In this document: positions 42,898-53,639 of the stretch, piece after piece
Layout of the letters: every line of letters starts with the position of its first letter
Numbering within the stretch: position 1 is the stretch's first letter
Origin: Phymatolithon calcareum
Taxonomy: Eukaryota > Rhodophyta > Florideophyceae > Hapalidiales
NCBI GenBank assembly: GCA_977006965.1
Contig: OZ345369.1
Location: 682,001-746,000, forward strand
Length of the DNA stretch: 64,000 nt
Reading direction: 5' to 3'
Position numbers and translations under genes: made by a program
Notes under the pieces: generated by a model
The model's database searches: none
What the model saw: only the letters and a program-made list of their open reading frames with translations
What the model was told of the DNA's origin: nothing

Positions 42898-43221
42898 TCA
42901 ATATTGTAAAAATAAAAATATAAGACATTGTGTACGTACTGCTATTTTTTCAGTATTACATTTTCTGGCCCATTCTGAAAAAATCCGATCAACTACCTCC
43001 TTTCTAGAATTTGGTTCATTAAAATATGTGAGGACGATTCCTATTGGACAACTTTGATCAATCACAAACTTCCACATGGCTGCCATGTATGTATCTTCTC
43101 TATGATCGTATTGAATTCTGCTAATTAAATCTACTGTTCTGAATAAAGAATAATCCAAACCTAAGTCGTCCGCAGATATAGCAACTCTCAACACTAACCA
43201 GCACGAGTAACCAATAGACAA
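42898..43221 (-). CDS. Unrecognised AT-rich open frame
   Basis: A 107-codon frame with plausible protein character (YDHREDTYMAAMWKFVIDQS, then RKEVVDRIFSEWARKC). It may be an exon of one AT-rich minus-strand gene together with 43423-43941 and 42672-42860. I do not recognise a family. 42248-42671 upstream of the NLR start holds nothing recognised. Confidence 0.3.
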   Translation of the reverse strand: MSIGYSCWLVLRVAISADDLGLDYSLFRTVDLISRIQYDHREDTYMAAMWKFVIDQSCPIGIVLTYFNEPNSRKEVVDRIFSEWARKCNTEKIAVRTQCLIFLFLQY

Positions 43222-43422
43222 CCGGATCTATCCTCGTCTATCTTCAATCACCTCTATGACATGATTCTCAACCTTTCATACACAATAAAGTGACCGGTAC
43301 TTCACGTACTAAGTACCTGCCCTCCTTTGCTTTGTTTATACTTTCACCCTCTACAACTCTCTAAGAAGTCGGACGACATGATTCACACAATCCAATATGT
43401 ACGTCATTCCAAAAGTGGATCA

Positions 43423-43941
43423 TTAAATGAGAATATCTGTTCTCAACTTCTTAGCTAACGGAACGTCGAGAGCAGTGGGAGTCGTCTTAATGAGCAGAAT
43501 TTGCGGCTTGATATGCATTTTATTAAGATAGAAACACCCGAAGATATTAAAAAACACTGTCACTTTCTCCCCTTGTACAGAATCTAAGCCATGAAGCTGC
43601 ATTCCGTGCTCGTCTTGAAGTAGCGGGGCAGGTGTCGCATAGAACGAGGAAGGTTTTAACACGTGTGAAGTTGTTTCAGGTTTCAAGAATCGAGAGTTTT
43701 TGTTTCTTGGTCTATACAGCGCCGCTGAATGATAATTAAACTGGAAGTTTGTCGCAATAGGGCCCTTTGAATATGCATAAAGCATGTCAGTGATGAAGAA
43801 ATATGTTGGGAAGAACAAGATTGTTGATTGACACAAGTGAGATTTCGACTTTCCTTTCGATATTACATCAATGTCGGCTTCAACAACTTTTTCCTGACTG
43901 GAAAACTGCACCAGGCTCGGTGGAGTATTAAAAGAGTACAA
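43423..43941 (-). CDS. Unrecognised AT-rich open frame
   Basis: A 172-codon frame starting MYSFNTPPSLVQFSSQ, with a hydrophobic patch (STILFFPTYFFITDML) and no recognisable domain. It is the longest frame in an AT-rich stretch, unlike the GC-rich host genes nearby. It could be an exon of a gene continuing to 42898, transposon debris, or chance. Confidence 0.3.
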   Translation of the reverse strand: MYSFNTPPSLVQFSSQEKVVEADIDVISKGKSKSHLCQSTILFFPTYFFITDMLYAYSKGPIATNFQFNYHSAALYRPRNKNSRFLKPETTSHVLKPSSFYATPAPLLQDEHGMQLHGLDSVQGEKVTVFFNIFGCFYLNKMHIKPQILLIKTTPTALDVPLAKKLRTDILI

Positions 43942-44764
43942 AGATGCTAAACAAATGTATCAGCGATCTCGAGGTCATCAGACGATGGGTCGGTGACAAG
44001 CCTGTAACGATCCTATTCCGTATTTGGATTTCTCTTTTCTTACAATTGGCTTGAAAACAGTGTGGCATCAAGAGCCTCGACCTCATTATTTAGAAGTTGG
44101 AGCTGAAGAGTTCCATTTTCCACAAAATACGCATGCTGGTCGCTTTTCGGTTCTCAGAACACAAACTCCACAACGCCAACACCTACGCTTTAGGATTAAT
44201 AGGCCAAAACCCTCCGCATCCAGGCACGCAGACGTCATGAAGCTGCTTTCAGTCAAGCAAGACGCTCAACCCTTTCAACCAAAACACCACGCACCAGGGA
44301 AGACTTTGAATCTACGCGCCTTGGTGACCAAACTCTTTTTCAAATTTCCAAAACCTTCTCGAGTAGTTTTCATAGGCAAAGACGCAGCACACTTTCTGCC
44401 TCCCTAATTAGTTTCACATTTTTTTGTTTTGTTATTGATTGATGTCACCGAGTAGTATAAATAGTCGATACGCAGCACTAGGCTGGAAAAAGAACACACA
44501 CATGAATAAATTCGACCAACCGCATACACCGTTTTCTACCAATCAAATCCACTCCCCCAAGGGGGCGACCATTTCATCTCCTGTGAGGCAGGCCTTGCCG
44601 CTTACACTGAGTGGACCGACTGGACCTACACGTGTGTCCCCCTATCGAAGGGGTTAATTTCGTTTATTTCTCCCTCTCTGTTCTCGTCGGGTTTTGTCCG
44701 ACAAGATGAGTGTCCCTGATCAGGAACATGTGTGGACCTATGATGTAATGTATATGAAGGATGT
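43942..44764. other. Intergenic with a TATA-like site
   Basis: A basic, His/Pro-rich 127-codon plus-strand frame (44024-44407) has no recognisable domain. TATAAATAG at 44456-44464 is a good TATA box with no clear gene behind it. CCCCCAAGGGGGC near 44555 is a short inverted repeat. Nothing else seen. Confidence 0.35.
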
Positions 44765-44944
44765 GTATCCTCAAGAGGAAATTCACTACATGACCACCAA
44801 AAATTGGTAAAATTCACTACATGGCCATCTCTAGCTAAATCTACTACTAATCTGTTACGAGTATGACGGCGCCCTGTAAACATGTCGCCGTATTCTCTGC
44901 AGCGCCCGACAAACAACATTTCCGCACTAAAGCACTCCGAAATC

Positions 44945-46001
44945 ATGGAAAAGAAGGAGCTCTTGCCACAGGTGGGCGACTATGCTGAATCAAGCTTTGA
45001 CGACGTTGTGAACGTCGCGATCTTCCACAACACGTCGCTGGACAAGGCCCACCTCGTGGCGAAACACAACAAGTGTGCGAAGCACTTTTGTACCCTTTTA
45101 GTCGCTTGGTGCAGCATCGGTATTGTTAGACCGGTGGAACAAGCACTAGTTCAGGGACGTGTGGATGTTGAAAATGTGGACCAAGCAGCATGGGTCCAAT
45201 ACCACGCGTGTAGCAGTCACTGGATACCAGCCAGTGCAGGATGATTTGTTGCCGTTTGAGCAAGACCGGGCCGCAAGTGCAAGAAGACCTATGTTCCGTC
45301 CAAAACGAGGGCCCGTCACTGCTCCTCGTGCGGAAACACTGGTCACTTTTCGCGGACTGTAGTAGTATGGATGAGTGGCCCTGAGGCCTTGCTTTTCCCC
45401 GACCATTACAGCCCACATGGGCTCACACGCTGTGCCCTCGACTCCGTCGTCCACTCCGTTTAGGTTTATTTCTAGTATGATAAGACCGATTTTGTAGTAT
45501 ATGGCGGGCTTTTGGCCGCCGGCCCTCAGTAAAAGGGGCAACCCGTGTTTGGTCCAGATCGACCGTTTTCAGTTCCAACCTTCGCGGACCTTTCGCCTCA
45601 GGGAAGGCCTCGCGTACGACCTCGACTCTGCGCCGTCGGTTAAGCCTCGGTCCTAGGACCATCGCCCCTGTGTCTGCGTACGGACGTTGGTGTCCTCTCG
45701 GGATTGGACCCCAAGTCCGTGTGTGTGTTTTGTTGTTTTGCTCTGCCACTATCCTCCATCGGGAGAGACCAATCGCTGGAGCCTTGCACGGCCTCCACGG
45801 CCAACCGTTCCCGAACTACTTAGTGGCGTCGATCCCCCGATCTGCGCTACCACACGGACCTCCGGGAGACCCAATATCCACAAAGTCGTTGAGGCGAAAC
45901 GAAAACACATCGACAAAGCGGCTCAGTCCATGATCATCGACCTTAACGCCTACGATTATGGAGATGCTACTTGCGACGAGGATCTAAAGCGTAGAGAGTA
46001 G
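44945..46001 (+). pseudogene. MULE-A gene relic, split by a solo LTR
   Basis: The relic starts at the family ATG (MEKKELLPQVGDYAESSFDD). The SWIM region is lost or frameshifted. The knuckle coding is cut after the GHFS codons (45353) by the LTR and resumes at 45860 (PNIHKVVEAKRKHIDKAA) to the stop near 46001. No DDE core. Confidence 0.65.
45358..45854. mobile_element. 497-bp solo LTR
   Basis: It starts TGTAGTAG and ends CTACCACA, with a perfect 5-bp target duplication CGGAC (45353-45357 and 45855-45859). Alignment to MULE copy B, which reads straight through this point, confirms it as an insertion. No internal retroelement coding, so recombination between two LTRs is the simplest origin. It is unrelated to the Copia LTRs at 47.1/52.4 kb. 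Confidence 0.8.
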
Positions 46002-46386
46002 TGCGGACAATAAATTTTACTGTCCCATAGATTGCTTTGACAAACGGATTAGTATTAGATTTGGCTAGAGTGTGTAATGATAGTACGCTTGACCAGGGGT
46101 GAATAGTAGATTTGGCTAGAGATGGTCATGTAGTGAATTTTACCAATTTTTAGTGGCCATGTAGTGAATTTCCTCGTATCCTCTGCATAGTGCCGTACAG
46201 TTTGTGGTATTTTGCAGCTGCATTGAAAGTTTTGGCACATTTTAAATTTGAGGAAATTCACTACTTGGCCATCTCACCAAATCTACTACTCATCCGTTAC
46301 GAATACGACGGCGCTCTGTAAGCATGTTGTCGATTTCATCTGCAACGCTCAACACACAACACTCCCGGACTAACCACTCCAAAATC

Positions 46387-46930
46387 ATGGAAAAGAAGAA
46401 GCTCGTGCTACGAGTGGGCGACTACGCTGGATCAAGCTGGAACGAAATTGCGCACATCGTGATCTCCCACAATGGACAAGAGACACCATTCAAGGTGACA
46501 GTTAGCAGCGATTACCGTGCTACATGTTCCGACCGCCACTTTGAAGAGCACCAACGGCCATGTAGCCACGTCGTCGCTGCACTTTTGTACGCTTCTAGGC
46601 GCTTGGCGCAGCATCGGGTGTCATTCGACTCGTGGCCAGAGAACTGGTTCTGGGACGTATGGACGTTGAGAACGTAGGCCAAGAAGCATGCGGGCAGCAT
46701 CACGCGTGTTGCATTCACTGGAGACCAGCTCGTACAGGATGATTTGGTACCGTTTGACCTTGCGGCTAAGCCGGACCGCAAGCACAGGAGACCCTACCTT
46801 GCCATCCGAAATGAGGGCCCATCACTGCTCCTCGTGCGGAAACACTGATCACTTTTCGCAGACATGCGGGAGACCCAATATCCACATTGTCGTCGAGGCA
46901 GAACGAAAACACGTCGACAAAGCGGCTTAG
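46387..46930 (+). pseudogene. MULE-B gene (N terminus fused to SWIM, zinc knuckle)
   Basis: This is the best-preserved family gene. Open from 46387 to 46677 (96 codons): the N-terminal MEKKKLVLRVGDYAGSSW block runs directly into the SWIM-like region (CSDRHFEEHQRPCSHVVAAL; the second Cys of CxC is replaced by Asp). A stop follows. The CCHC knuckle (CSSCGNTDHFSQTC) is encoded in the next frame near 46812-46870 and ends ERKHVDKAA. The catalytic core of MULE transposases is absent, with N and C parts joined by a clean deletion. Confidence 0.7.
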
Positions 46931-47066
46931 TCCATAATTATCGACCTTACCGCCTGCGATGACAGAGATGCTGCTTACGACGAGGATCTAAAGCGTAGAG
47001 AGTAGCGCGCGCAATAAATTTTACTGTCCCCTATATTGCTTTGGCAAACGGATGAGAAGCAGTTTT

Positions 47067-47270
47067 TGCGACAGAACTAATCATACATGCTGCTGACACT
47101 GCTGGATCCGTGAGCGCCGAGATCTAATTCTCTTTCCATGTGTAACTTAGGATTACACCTCCGGAGAATCCTCTGCAATCTCAAGTGACCTTAACAATAG
47201 AAATCTAGCTGCTGCTGTTCCCGCTGGAGAGACAGACAGAGAATTTCCTACTGATACTCGTATTCTGACA
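47067..47270 (+). repeat. Copia 5' LTR
   Basis: 204 bp, starts TGCGACAGAACTAATC and ends TATTCTGACA. Preceded by the target duplication GTTTT. Confidence 0.92.
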
Positions 47271-47282
47271 TGGTAGCACCGG
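47271..47282 (+). other. Copia primer-binding site
   Basis: TGGTAGCACCGG directly follows the LTR. The first eight bases complement the 3' end (UGCUACCA) of initiator-methionine tRNA as found in several eukaryotes. The match to this species' tRNA could not be checked. Confidence 0.65.
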
Positions 47283-47289
47283 AAAGTTA

Positions 47290-48640
47290 ACCAACACAAA
47301 AACTTCGTAACCATAGACGGAGACCGGGACATCATCAAGCTTCCGTAGGTCAACAAAGCTGTAGACTTTATCCACTGGAAATGATGCCTTCACCAGTACC
47401 TGCGCAAGAGCGATCCTCATCTTGTCGGACTCTCCGAGGAACCGGATGACGACGACGACGTCGCAGAATGGCTCACAAAATCCTCAAAGGCCAAAGCGGA
47501 CACAGTTTTGTCTCTCGGTCCTGCCGCTCAGACTCAAACCCGTAAGATCATCGATGATGACGAGAAGAAGGCCAAAGAACTGTGGGAAGAGATCACTCGG
47601 ATCTACACCACATCAAGCACGCAGACTATCTTTAACCTCCGACACAAACTCGATTCTCTCCGCTTCGACGAGAACAAGAGCTGGGATGCGCACATCACAA
47701 AGTTTCTGGGAATTTGCGATGAGTTAGCAACGATGGACGATGAAGTCACTGAGAAGGACAAAGTTAAAAACTGTTTCGCACATTACCGGAGAAGTTTGCA
47801 CCTTTCGCAATTGTCTCATCCCTTACTGAGTCCAGTTTCGACAACGTCAAGGAAGCTGTTCAAACGGAGATCGCACGAACAGTTAACGAGCAGCACAATC
47901 GCCAAACTTTCCAACCGAGCAGTAACACCGCATTCTTCAGAGGTCAAGACCGTGAACGCTGGAGAGGTCGGATTGGCAGACCGTACCGTCGCGAACAAAA
48001 CGGACGTGGACGAGGAGTACGGAATATGACCAACAGCATAGGAAAACCATGTTACTATTGCGGAAAAGTAGGACACTTCATCCGGTTTTGTCCCGAGAAA
48101 CGTGCCGAGTACTACCAAAGCTCGTATAGACCTTTCTGATCCAGTCGAGGAAGAAGTCGGGGCTATTACAGATGCTCGCGTGGATATCGAGGACGGCGCG
48201 GAACGTACAACCGGCAGCAATACGGTCAAGCTCAAGACGTGTATACGCCCCAATATCAGGAGCAAGACGAAGAGGATGACTTCAACGGACAAGCATCAGC
48301 TAACCACGTGAGCGGAGACATTCACCCATCCCGTCGCACATTGTCCGAGAACTCAAACATCTGCTCTAGATTCGACGACCCTTCAGGGCCTTTCCGTGCA
48401 AACAATGTGTTCATACGATTCCGAAGCACGCTGGCCAAGATAGACAACGAAAAATTCCACCGCGCGCTCATTGACTCGGGAGCAACGCACAACTTTTGCC
48501 ATGACCTGTCCAAGTTCATACGGTATGAACGCATCGGAAACGGTGACCGCCGCATTTGGTACCACACACATCTTAGGAAAGGGACTGATATGGATACCAC
48601 TTCACGGAGGAATGCATGTTGAAGCATACCATGCACCGCA
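47290..48640 (+). pseudogene. Copia gag and protease, broken
   Basis: Gag of UBN2 type is readable from about 47290 to 47780 (LWEEITRIYTTSSTQTIFNL, then WDAHITKFLGICDELATM). A CCHC knuckle follows (CYYCGKVGHFIRFC, 48050-48091). The aspartic protease motif is at about 48467 (LIDSGATHNFC). Frame changes between these blocks and a stop near 48620 show decay. Confidence 0.8.
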
Positions 48641-48789
48641 ATTTCATTCACATATCTTGGCTATCTGTTATCTTGCGAAACTCTACAACATTCTGTTCGC
48701 TGATGACGTCAGGCAATACAATGGCTGTTTCATCCTGTACAAGAGAACGATGAAAGTGGCATACGAACTCCATGCATCGACGGCCTTTA

Positions 48790-51452
48790 CCGTATAGATT
48801 TGACAACCGAAAACCATTCTCACAATTCGGCTGCAGTTATACAGCGTTCCAACCCAGAAGCTATCTCTCGGCACAACAAAACTGGCCATCCGAGCGTACA
48901 ACGGTACATGATCCTCGCCGAACGTTTGCCGAGTGTTCCGCGCTTTCATTCATCCACGATGAACAACTTGGAATACATCCCATGCATGACTGCAAAGTCG
49001 AAGCGATCGCCAGTTTACCCATCTCGCATGTCAGCAACACATCCCATTCAGGAGATTCATCCTGACATCTCAGGGCCCTTCATTCCTACGCTGAACAAGG
49101 AAACTTTAGCCGTTCATTTCATCGACGCTTTCGCAGCCAAGTCCAACATTACAGTGCTAAACGCAAAGAGTGATCTCTCCACAGCCCTCCAGGAGTACAA
49201 GGCCAGAGTCGAAAAGCAATTCGTCGAGCACGGTCATCACATCAAGTCCATTCGACTTGATAATGCAGGCGAAAACTTTTCCAATGTCGTGGTACAGCTC
49301 TGTCACCAACAAGGCATTCGCCTAGCACCATCTCCTGCGTACACACCCGAGAGCAACGGAACAGCTGAAAGACTCGTTCAAGAGCACTGGGTCAGAGCCA
49401 GAGTTCTCATTTTCGCCACTGAACTTCCAAAAACACTCTGGGGCGAAGCTCTCGTACACGCTAACTGGTTGTGCAACCGCACGCTATCAAGCCGACTTAA
49501 CGGATATCTGCCCATCCTGAAGTGGCACCCGAATGCCGAAGTGGACTTCAGCCACGTTCTCGAATTCGGAAATGTCGGGTTCGGCTTCATTTACCGTTCA
49601 CCAACAGCAGCACGAAAGAAGTTCCTTCCCAGATCGGAGCCTGCTCGATTCATCGGCATGGAAAGTGACACGCGACTCATCCGGCGCGTGGAGTCGTCAA
49701 AGTAGTACGCCTCAGGGACTTTCGAGTCATGAAGGACAACCATCTACCAGGCATATCCACACTTCTTGACGGATTATCACAACGAGCATCCATCGAAGCA
49801 GAAGACAACAATTCCAGCGCTGAGGCACATCTCATTCACTGCTATGCATCTTTGCACCGTGAGAACCCAAACCTCGCACATTCACTGGCTATTGCAGCTG
49901 TCCGCATACCACGATCGTTCGGAGAAGCGTGTCAAACACCAGCACGGGCAGCAGCCATTGATCGCGAATATGACGCCCAAATAAAGAGAGGCACATGGTC
50001 GTACGTCATACCCACACCGGAAATAAACATCCTGCAGTACATATGGGTGTTCAAGGCCAAACCACTCGACGCAGAAGGATCGCGGTACTTGTGTAAGGCA
50101 ATATTGAACGCTCGCGGTGATTACTAGGAAGCTTACGTGGACTTTGACCCCGATATGCTCTACGCATCAGTCGCCTCGCATGAAGCCATTCGATTGCTTC
50201 TCGCGTTCTTGGCCAGCGAAGACCTCATCCTCGAAGGGGGCGATGTATCCAACGCATACCTGTACGGGAAGATCGACTTCTCATTTACATGCAGCAGTCC
50301 ACGAACTCATCAAGAAGAGAGTACAAGCCAGGTTACGTGTGCGGTCTCGATACGGGAACATCTGGATATCCGCATTGCACGAATTTCTCACCAGTTGGGG
50401 ATTCTGCACATCGAAATTCGATGAACGGCTGTACTTCTTGAAGGATCACAGCAGATTCCTCATCATTGCCGTGTTAGTGGACGACATGCAATTCGCGTCG
50501 AACGACCGAAACCTTCTCGAAGACGTCAAAGCCAAACTGCAGGCGATGTTCGAATGTTTGGGGCTCTGCGTTCGTTCATCGGCTGGACGATCATACGAAG
50601 TTCTAAAGGGTTGAAAGTTGATCAAGAGAGGTACGCGAAAACACTGCTTCGGTAATACGGACTCACAAATTCCAACCCGGCACGAACACTGTTGCCGGTA
50701 GAAGCCGACCTCTTGCCTGTGGCACAGCACGAAAAACTTCTAGATCGCCGGGACCACGCAGCATACAGGGCAATAATCGGAGGCCTCTTGTACCTTGCAG
50801 TGTGCACGAGACCAGACATAAGTTTCCCGGTAGGGGTACTCGCCCTTCAAACTCACGCTCCGACAAATCGTCATCTGGAATTCGTCAAGCGTGTTCGCCG
50901 ATACCTCGCCGGCAGTACCAGCCTCGGCATTCACAACCGTCGAAACGGCAAACTGGATGCATCATCGCTTACTGCGGCCGTTAACGTCGACTGGGGTGAA
51001 GACCTTGAGACACGGAGGTCAACGACAGGATACCTTATCTGCGTCAACAACTCTCCCGTCCATTGAAAAAGCCGCCGACAAGCTGTCATCACCTTGTCAT
51101 CGGGAGAAGCTGAGTACGTCGCATTATCGTCCTGCAGCCGAGAGGTCCCTTGGATACGCAAGCTGTACTGGAAGATGTGCCACCAAACACTCTGGTCCGA
51201 TTATACGATCTTCAGTCCGACAACGATACTTGTCGACAGCACGACCGCTGCAACGCTCGCACCCAAAACACACAGCAGGTCAGAACCAAGCACATCGATC
51301 TGAGAGACCATCACGTTCGCGAACTTATCACCTGGGGGATCATCAGCACTGAGTACGTCAGAACAAATGACCAACCAGCCGATATTCTAACGAAGGTGAT
51401 GATACTCGCGACCTTGCTGCACATGCTGCGCCTTTGCAATATGAGCTCGTAA
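48790..51452 (+). pseudogene. Copia integrase, reverse transcriptase and RNase H, broken
   Basis: From 48790: the GAG-pre-integrase segment (YRIDLTTE, HNKTGHPSVQRY), then the integrase DDE triad: HPDISGPF (49060), RLDNAGENF (49255), and PESNGTAERL (49347). RT: YIWVFKAKPLDAEG (50038), EGGDVSNAYLYGK (50236), and the active-site block VLVDDMQFASND (50470, normally YVDD). RNase H: CTRPDISFPVGVLA (50800), GLxxL-type ATSW region replaced by AAVNVDWGED (50978), and SSGEAEYVALSS (51096). Stops (for example at 50125 and 51064) and frameshifts split it into at least five frames. Confidence 0.85.
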
Positions 51453-51599
51453 CATCCATCGTGCCTACATAAGTCGTCATGCAACCTTCTCGCCATGACA
51501 CAGTTGCAGCTCCATAACCCTCACGCCCAACAGGTGTACATTGCTGTTATTGTCTTGTCCACCACGCTGCCACCACACTCCAAATTCATCCCCACTGCC

Positions 51600-52005
51600 G
51601 CCAAGATTCACAAAAATCCGCTGCCACCGCTCCGCCGCCACATTCAATCTTCGTCACCACTGCCGCCACGATCAAACAGAAATCCGCTGCCACCACACCG
51701 CCGCCACGCTCAACATTCATCGCCACGCCGCCCGAACGCTCAACATCCTTGACCACACCGCCGCGCACCGCCATGTTGTGGTTGCAAGGCCGCCGATCGC
51801 CCGGCGCGCGAAAAGAAGGCTACCTTGACACAACCGGAAGATTGGGCTCGTTGGGACGTCGTACGCTGGCGGATGCAGTCCACGGAAACGTCGCAGATTA
51901 TATGCTGCTGAATATTTGAAACTATTTGAAGTTGCTGCTGAATACTTGGAATTATTTGAATTTGCTGCTGAATCTTGGGAATTATTTGAAATTGCTGCCG
52001 TTTTA
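51600..52005 (+). repeat. Tandem repeats between Copia pol and the 3' LTR
   Basis: Two kinds. 51600-51760 is a C-rich tandem of CCGCTGCCACC / CCGCCGCCAC units. 51902-52005 has about four copies of a 30-bp unit, GCTGCTGAATATTTGAAACT with variants. They lie in an 0.9-kb stretch after the end of RNase H where Copia elements usually have little sequence. Confidence 0.7.
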
Positions 52006-52342
52006 CGAAATGTTTGAAATGCGGAATTGATTGATAAATGTGATTATTGATGATATATGCTGATGCTGAATATTTGATTCTTATGCTGATTAATTGATAT
52101 ATGCTGCTGCTGATTAATGATGCTGCTTTTTGATGATCAAAAGAAAATATTTTGCGTGGCAACGTCGGGCCCTCATAAAGATCGAACTGACGCACGGCCG
52201 CTCCCCAAGGTTTGTGCGTGGTCATCCCCCGATCACTCCCTCGCCCCCCGGTCACCCACTGAGCTAAACCATTCCCGGATGAGTTCATCGACAGCTACTG
52301 GTAACGGATGTTCGGAACATTGCTTTTAGTCTCGACACTCCC

Positions 52343-52349
52343 GAGGGGG
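52343..52349 (+). other. Copia polypurine tract
   Basis: GAGGGGG, three bases before the 3' LTR. Plus-strand primer site by position. Confidence 0.7.
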
Positions 52350-52351
52350 CG

Positions 52352-52555
52352 TGCGACAGAACTAATCATACATGCTGCTGACACTGCTGGATCCGTGAGT
52401 GCCGAGATCTAATTCTCTTTCCATGTGTAACTTAGGGTTACACCTCCGGAGAATCCTCTGCAATCTCAAGTGACCTTAACAATAAAAATCTTGCTGCTGC
52501 TGTTCTCGCTAAAGACACAGACAGAGAATTTCCTACTGATACTCGTATTCTGGCA
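52352..52555 (+). repeat. Copia 3' LTR
   Basis: 204 bp, about 96% identical to the 5' LTR. Ends TATTCTGGCA and is followed by the target duplication GTTTT. Confidence 0.92.
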
Positions 52556-52718
52556 GTTTTGGCTAGAGTGAGTTATGATAGTACGCCTAGCTAGGGGTGA
52601 GTAGTAGACATGGCTAGAGATGGCCATGTAGTGAATTTTGCCAATTTTTGGTGGCCATGTAGTGAATTTTCTCTTTTAAATTTTTTCACATTATCATAAT
52701 GTTCGAAAACATGTTTTC

Positions 52719-53570
52719 GCACCTCGATCTTAAGGACCTACTTCCCCATCTTTGAAGCGCTCTCACTGGCCGAAACAATGCTCATAAACTGGATGAAAAT
52801 TTTAATTATGTCGTTCGCACCGACAGGACTGCACCCAGTTTCAAGAAAATGTGTAGAAACAAGTGAAATATTTTCAAATATGAAGTCAGCAAAAGTTTCC
52901 AATGTTCGCCTCTAATCAATCATTACAGAAAATTGCTTACTGTATTTCCTTAGAACAGTTTCAGCTTCTCGTCGGGGCGCAAAGTGAATTTTACTATATT
53001 TTTCGCCTGTTCCTTTGCCGGTTTTAAAAAACTTTTTGTCTCGCGGCGCGAACTTTTTTGCCACCTAGACGTTCGATTTTACCAAATTTGCAGTATTCCT
53101 GTGTTAGTCTAAAACCATTTGAAACTTTGACCTAGGCAATAAGAAATTCATCGAGTTCTTTTCGAGATAATTGTCCATCTTTGTAGGCGATTCTTTTTCA
53201 AGATCAGAATTACGAAAAGTGCTCTACACTCCTTATTTCATCCCCTTTCTTTGATTTTTTTGATTTTTGGATAACCTACATTCTTGGCTTTCTATAATAA
53301 TTTTCGAAATGCGAAGAACGGATCAGAAAGTGGTCTTAAACTGAGCGTTTAAGGAGCTGTCCCGATTTTAGAAGGAACCCTGTGCTGAGAATTTCTAGAA
53401 AAAGTGTCCACGGCGCGAGGACTTTTTTTTGCTTAGCCAATTATGTACTGCCATAACAGAAAGTGTCCAATGAGCTTCTCGGATTCCCAAGCTCATAAAA
53501 AATAAAAGTGAAAATCTAAGATGGGGATGTAGGTCCTTAAGACTTTTTTAAAGTCTTGAGATCGAGGTGC
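52719..53570. mobile_element. Non-coding element with inverted ends (MITE-like)
   Basis: GCACCTCGATCTTAAGGACC and the bases after it (52719-52752) recur inverted at about 53516-53570. The right arm holds an extra stem (GACTTTTTTAAAGTC) within it. The 0.8-kb interior is AT-rich and non-coding. A perfect 16-bp palindrome, CGAAAACATGTTTTCG, abuts the left arm (52704-52719). No target duplication was resolved, so a large hairpin unrelated to transposition remains possible. Confidence 0.5.
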
Positions 53571-53639
53571 AAGACAAGAGAATTCTCTTTCTATTGGTGC
53601 AATCTGATTTTCCAACGAACATCCCCATCCGCCGATACT

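Larger units (their letters stand above)
44775..46175 (+). mobile_element. Non-autonomous Mutator-like element, copy A
   Basis: Inverted ends of about 73 bp (44775-44847 and 46103-46175), beginning GAGGAAATTCACTACATG, with about five mismatches. Flanking 10-mers GTATCCTCAA (44765-44774) and GTATCCTCTG (46176-46185) agree at 8 of 10 and are read as the target duplication. The ends contain a second internal copy of AATTCACTACATGGCCA. The element carries a relic of the family gene and is interrupted by a solo LTR. Confidence 0.85.
47067..52555 (+). mobile_element. Copia-type LTR retrotransposon (5489 bp, full-length)
   Basis: Two 204-bp LTRs (TGCGACAG ... TTCTGRCA) in direct orientation, a 5-bp target duplication GTTTT (47062-47066 and 52556-52560), a primer-binding site right after the 5' LTR, and a purine tract before the 3' LTR. 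Order gag, protease, integrase, RT, RNase H identifies Copia (Ty1) type. The LTRs differ at about 9 positions, so the insertion is not recent. The coding region is broken. Confidence 0.93.
46250..52673 (+). mobile_element. Non-autonomous Mutator-like element, copy B, hosting a Copia element
   Basis: The left end GAGGAAATTCACTACTTGG is at 46250 and the matching right end is at 52673. A perfect 10-bp target duplication TTTTAAATTT lies at 46240-46249 and 52674-52683. Without the Copia insertion it is about 930 bp. The left end lacks one of the two internal repeat units seen in copy A. It starts only 55 bp after the target duplication of copy A. Confidence 0.88.
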
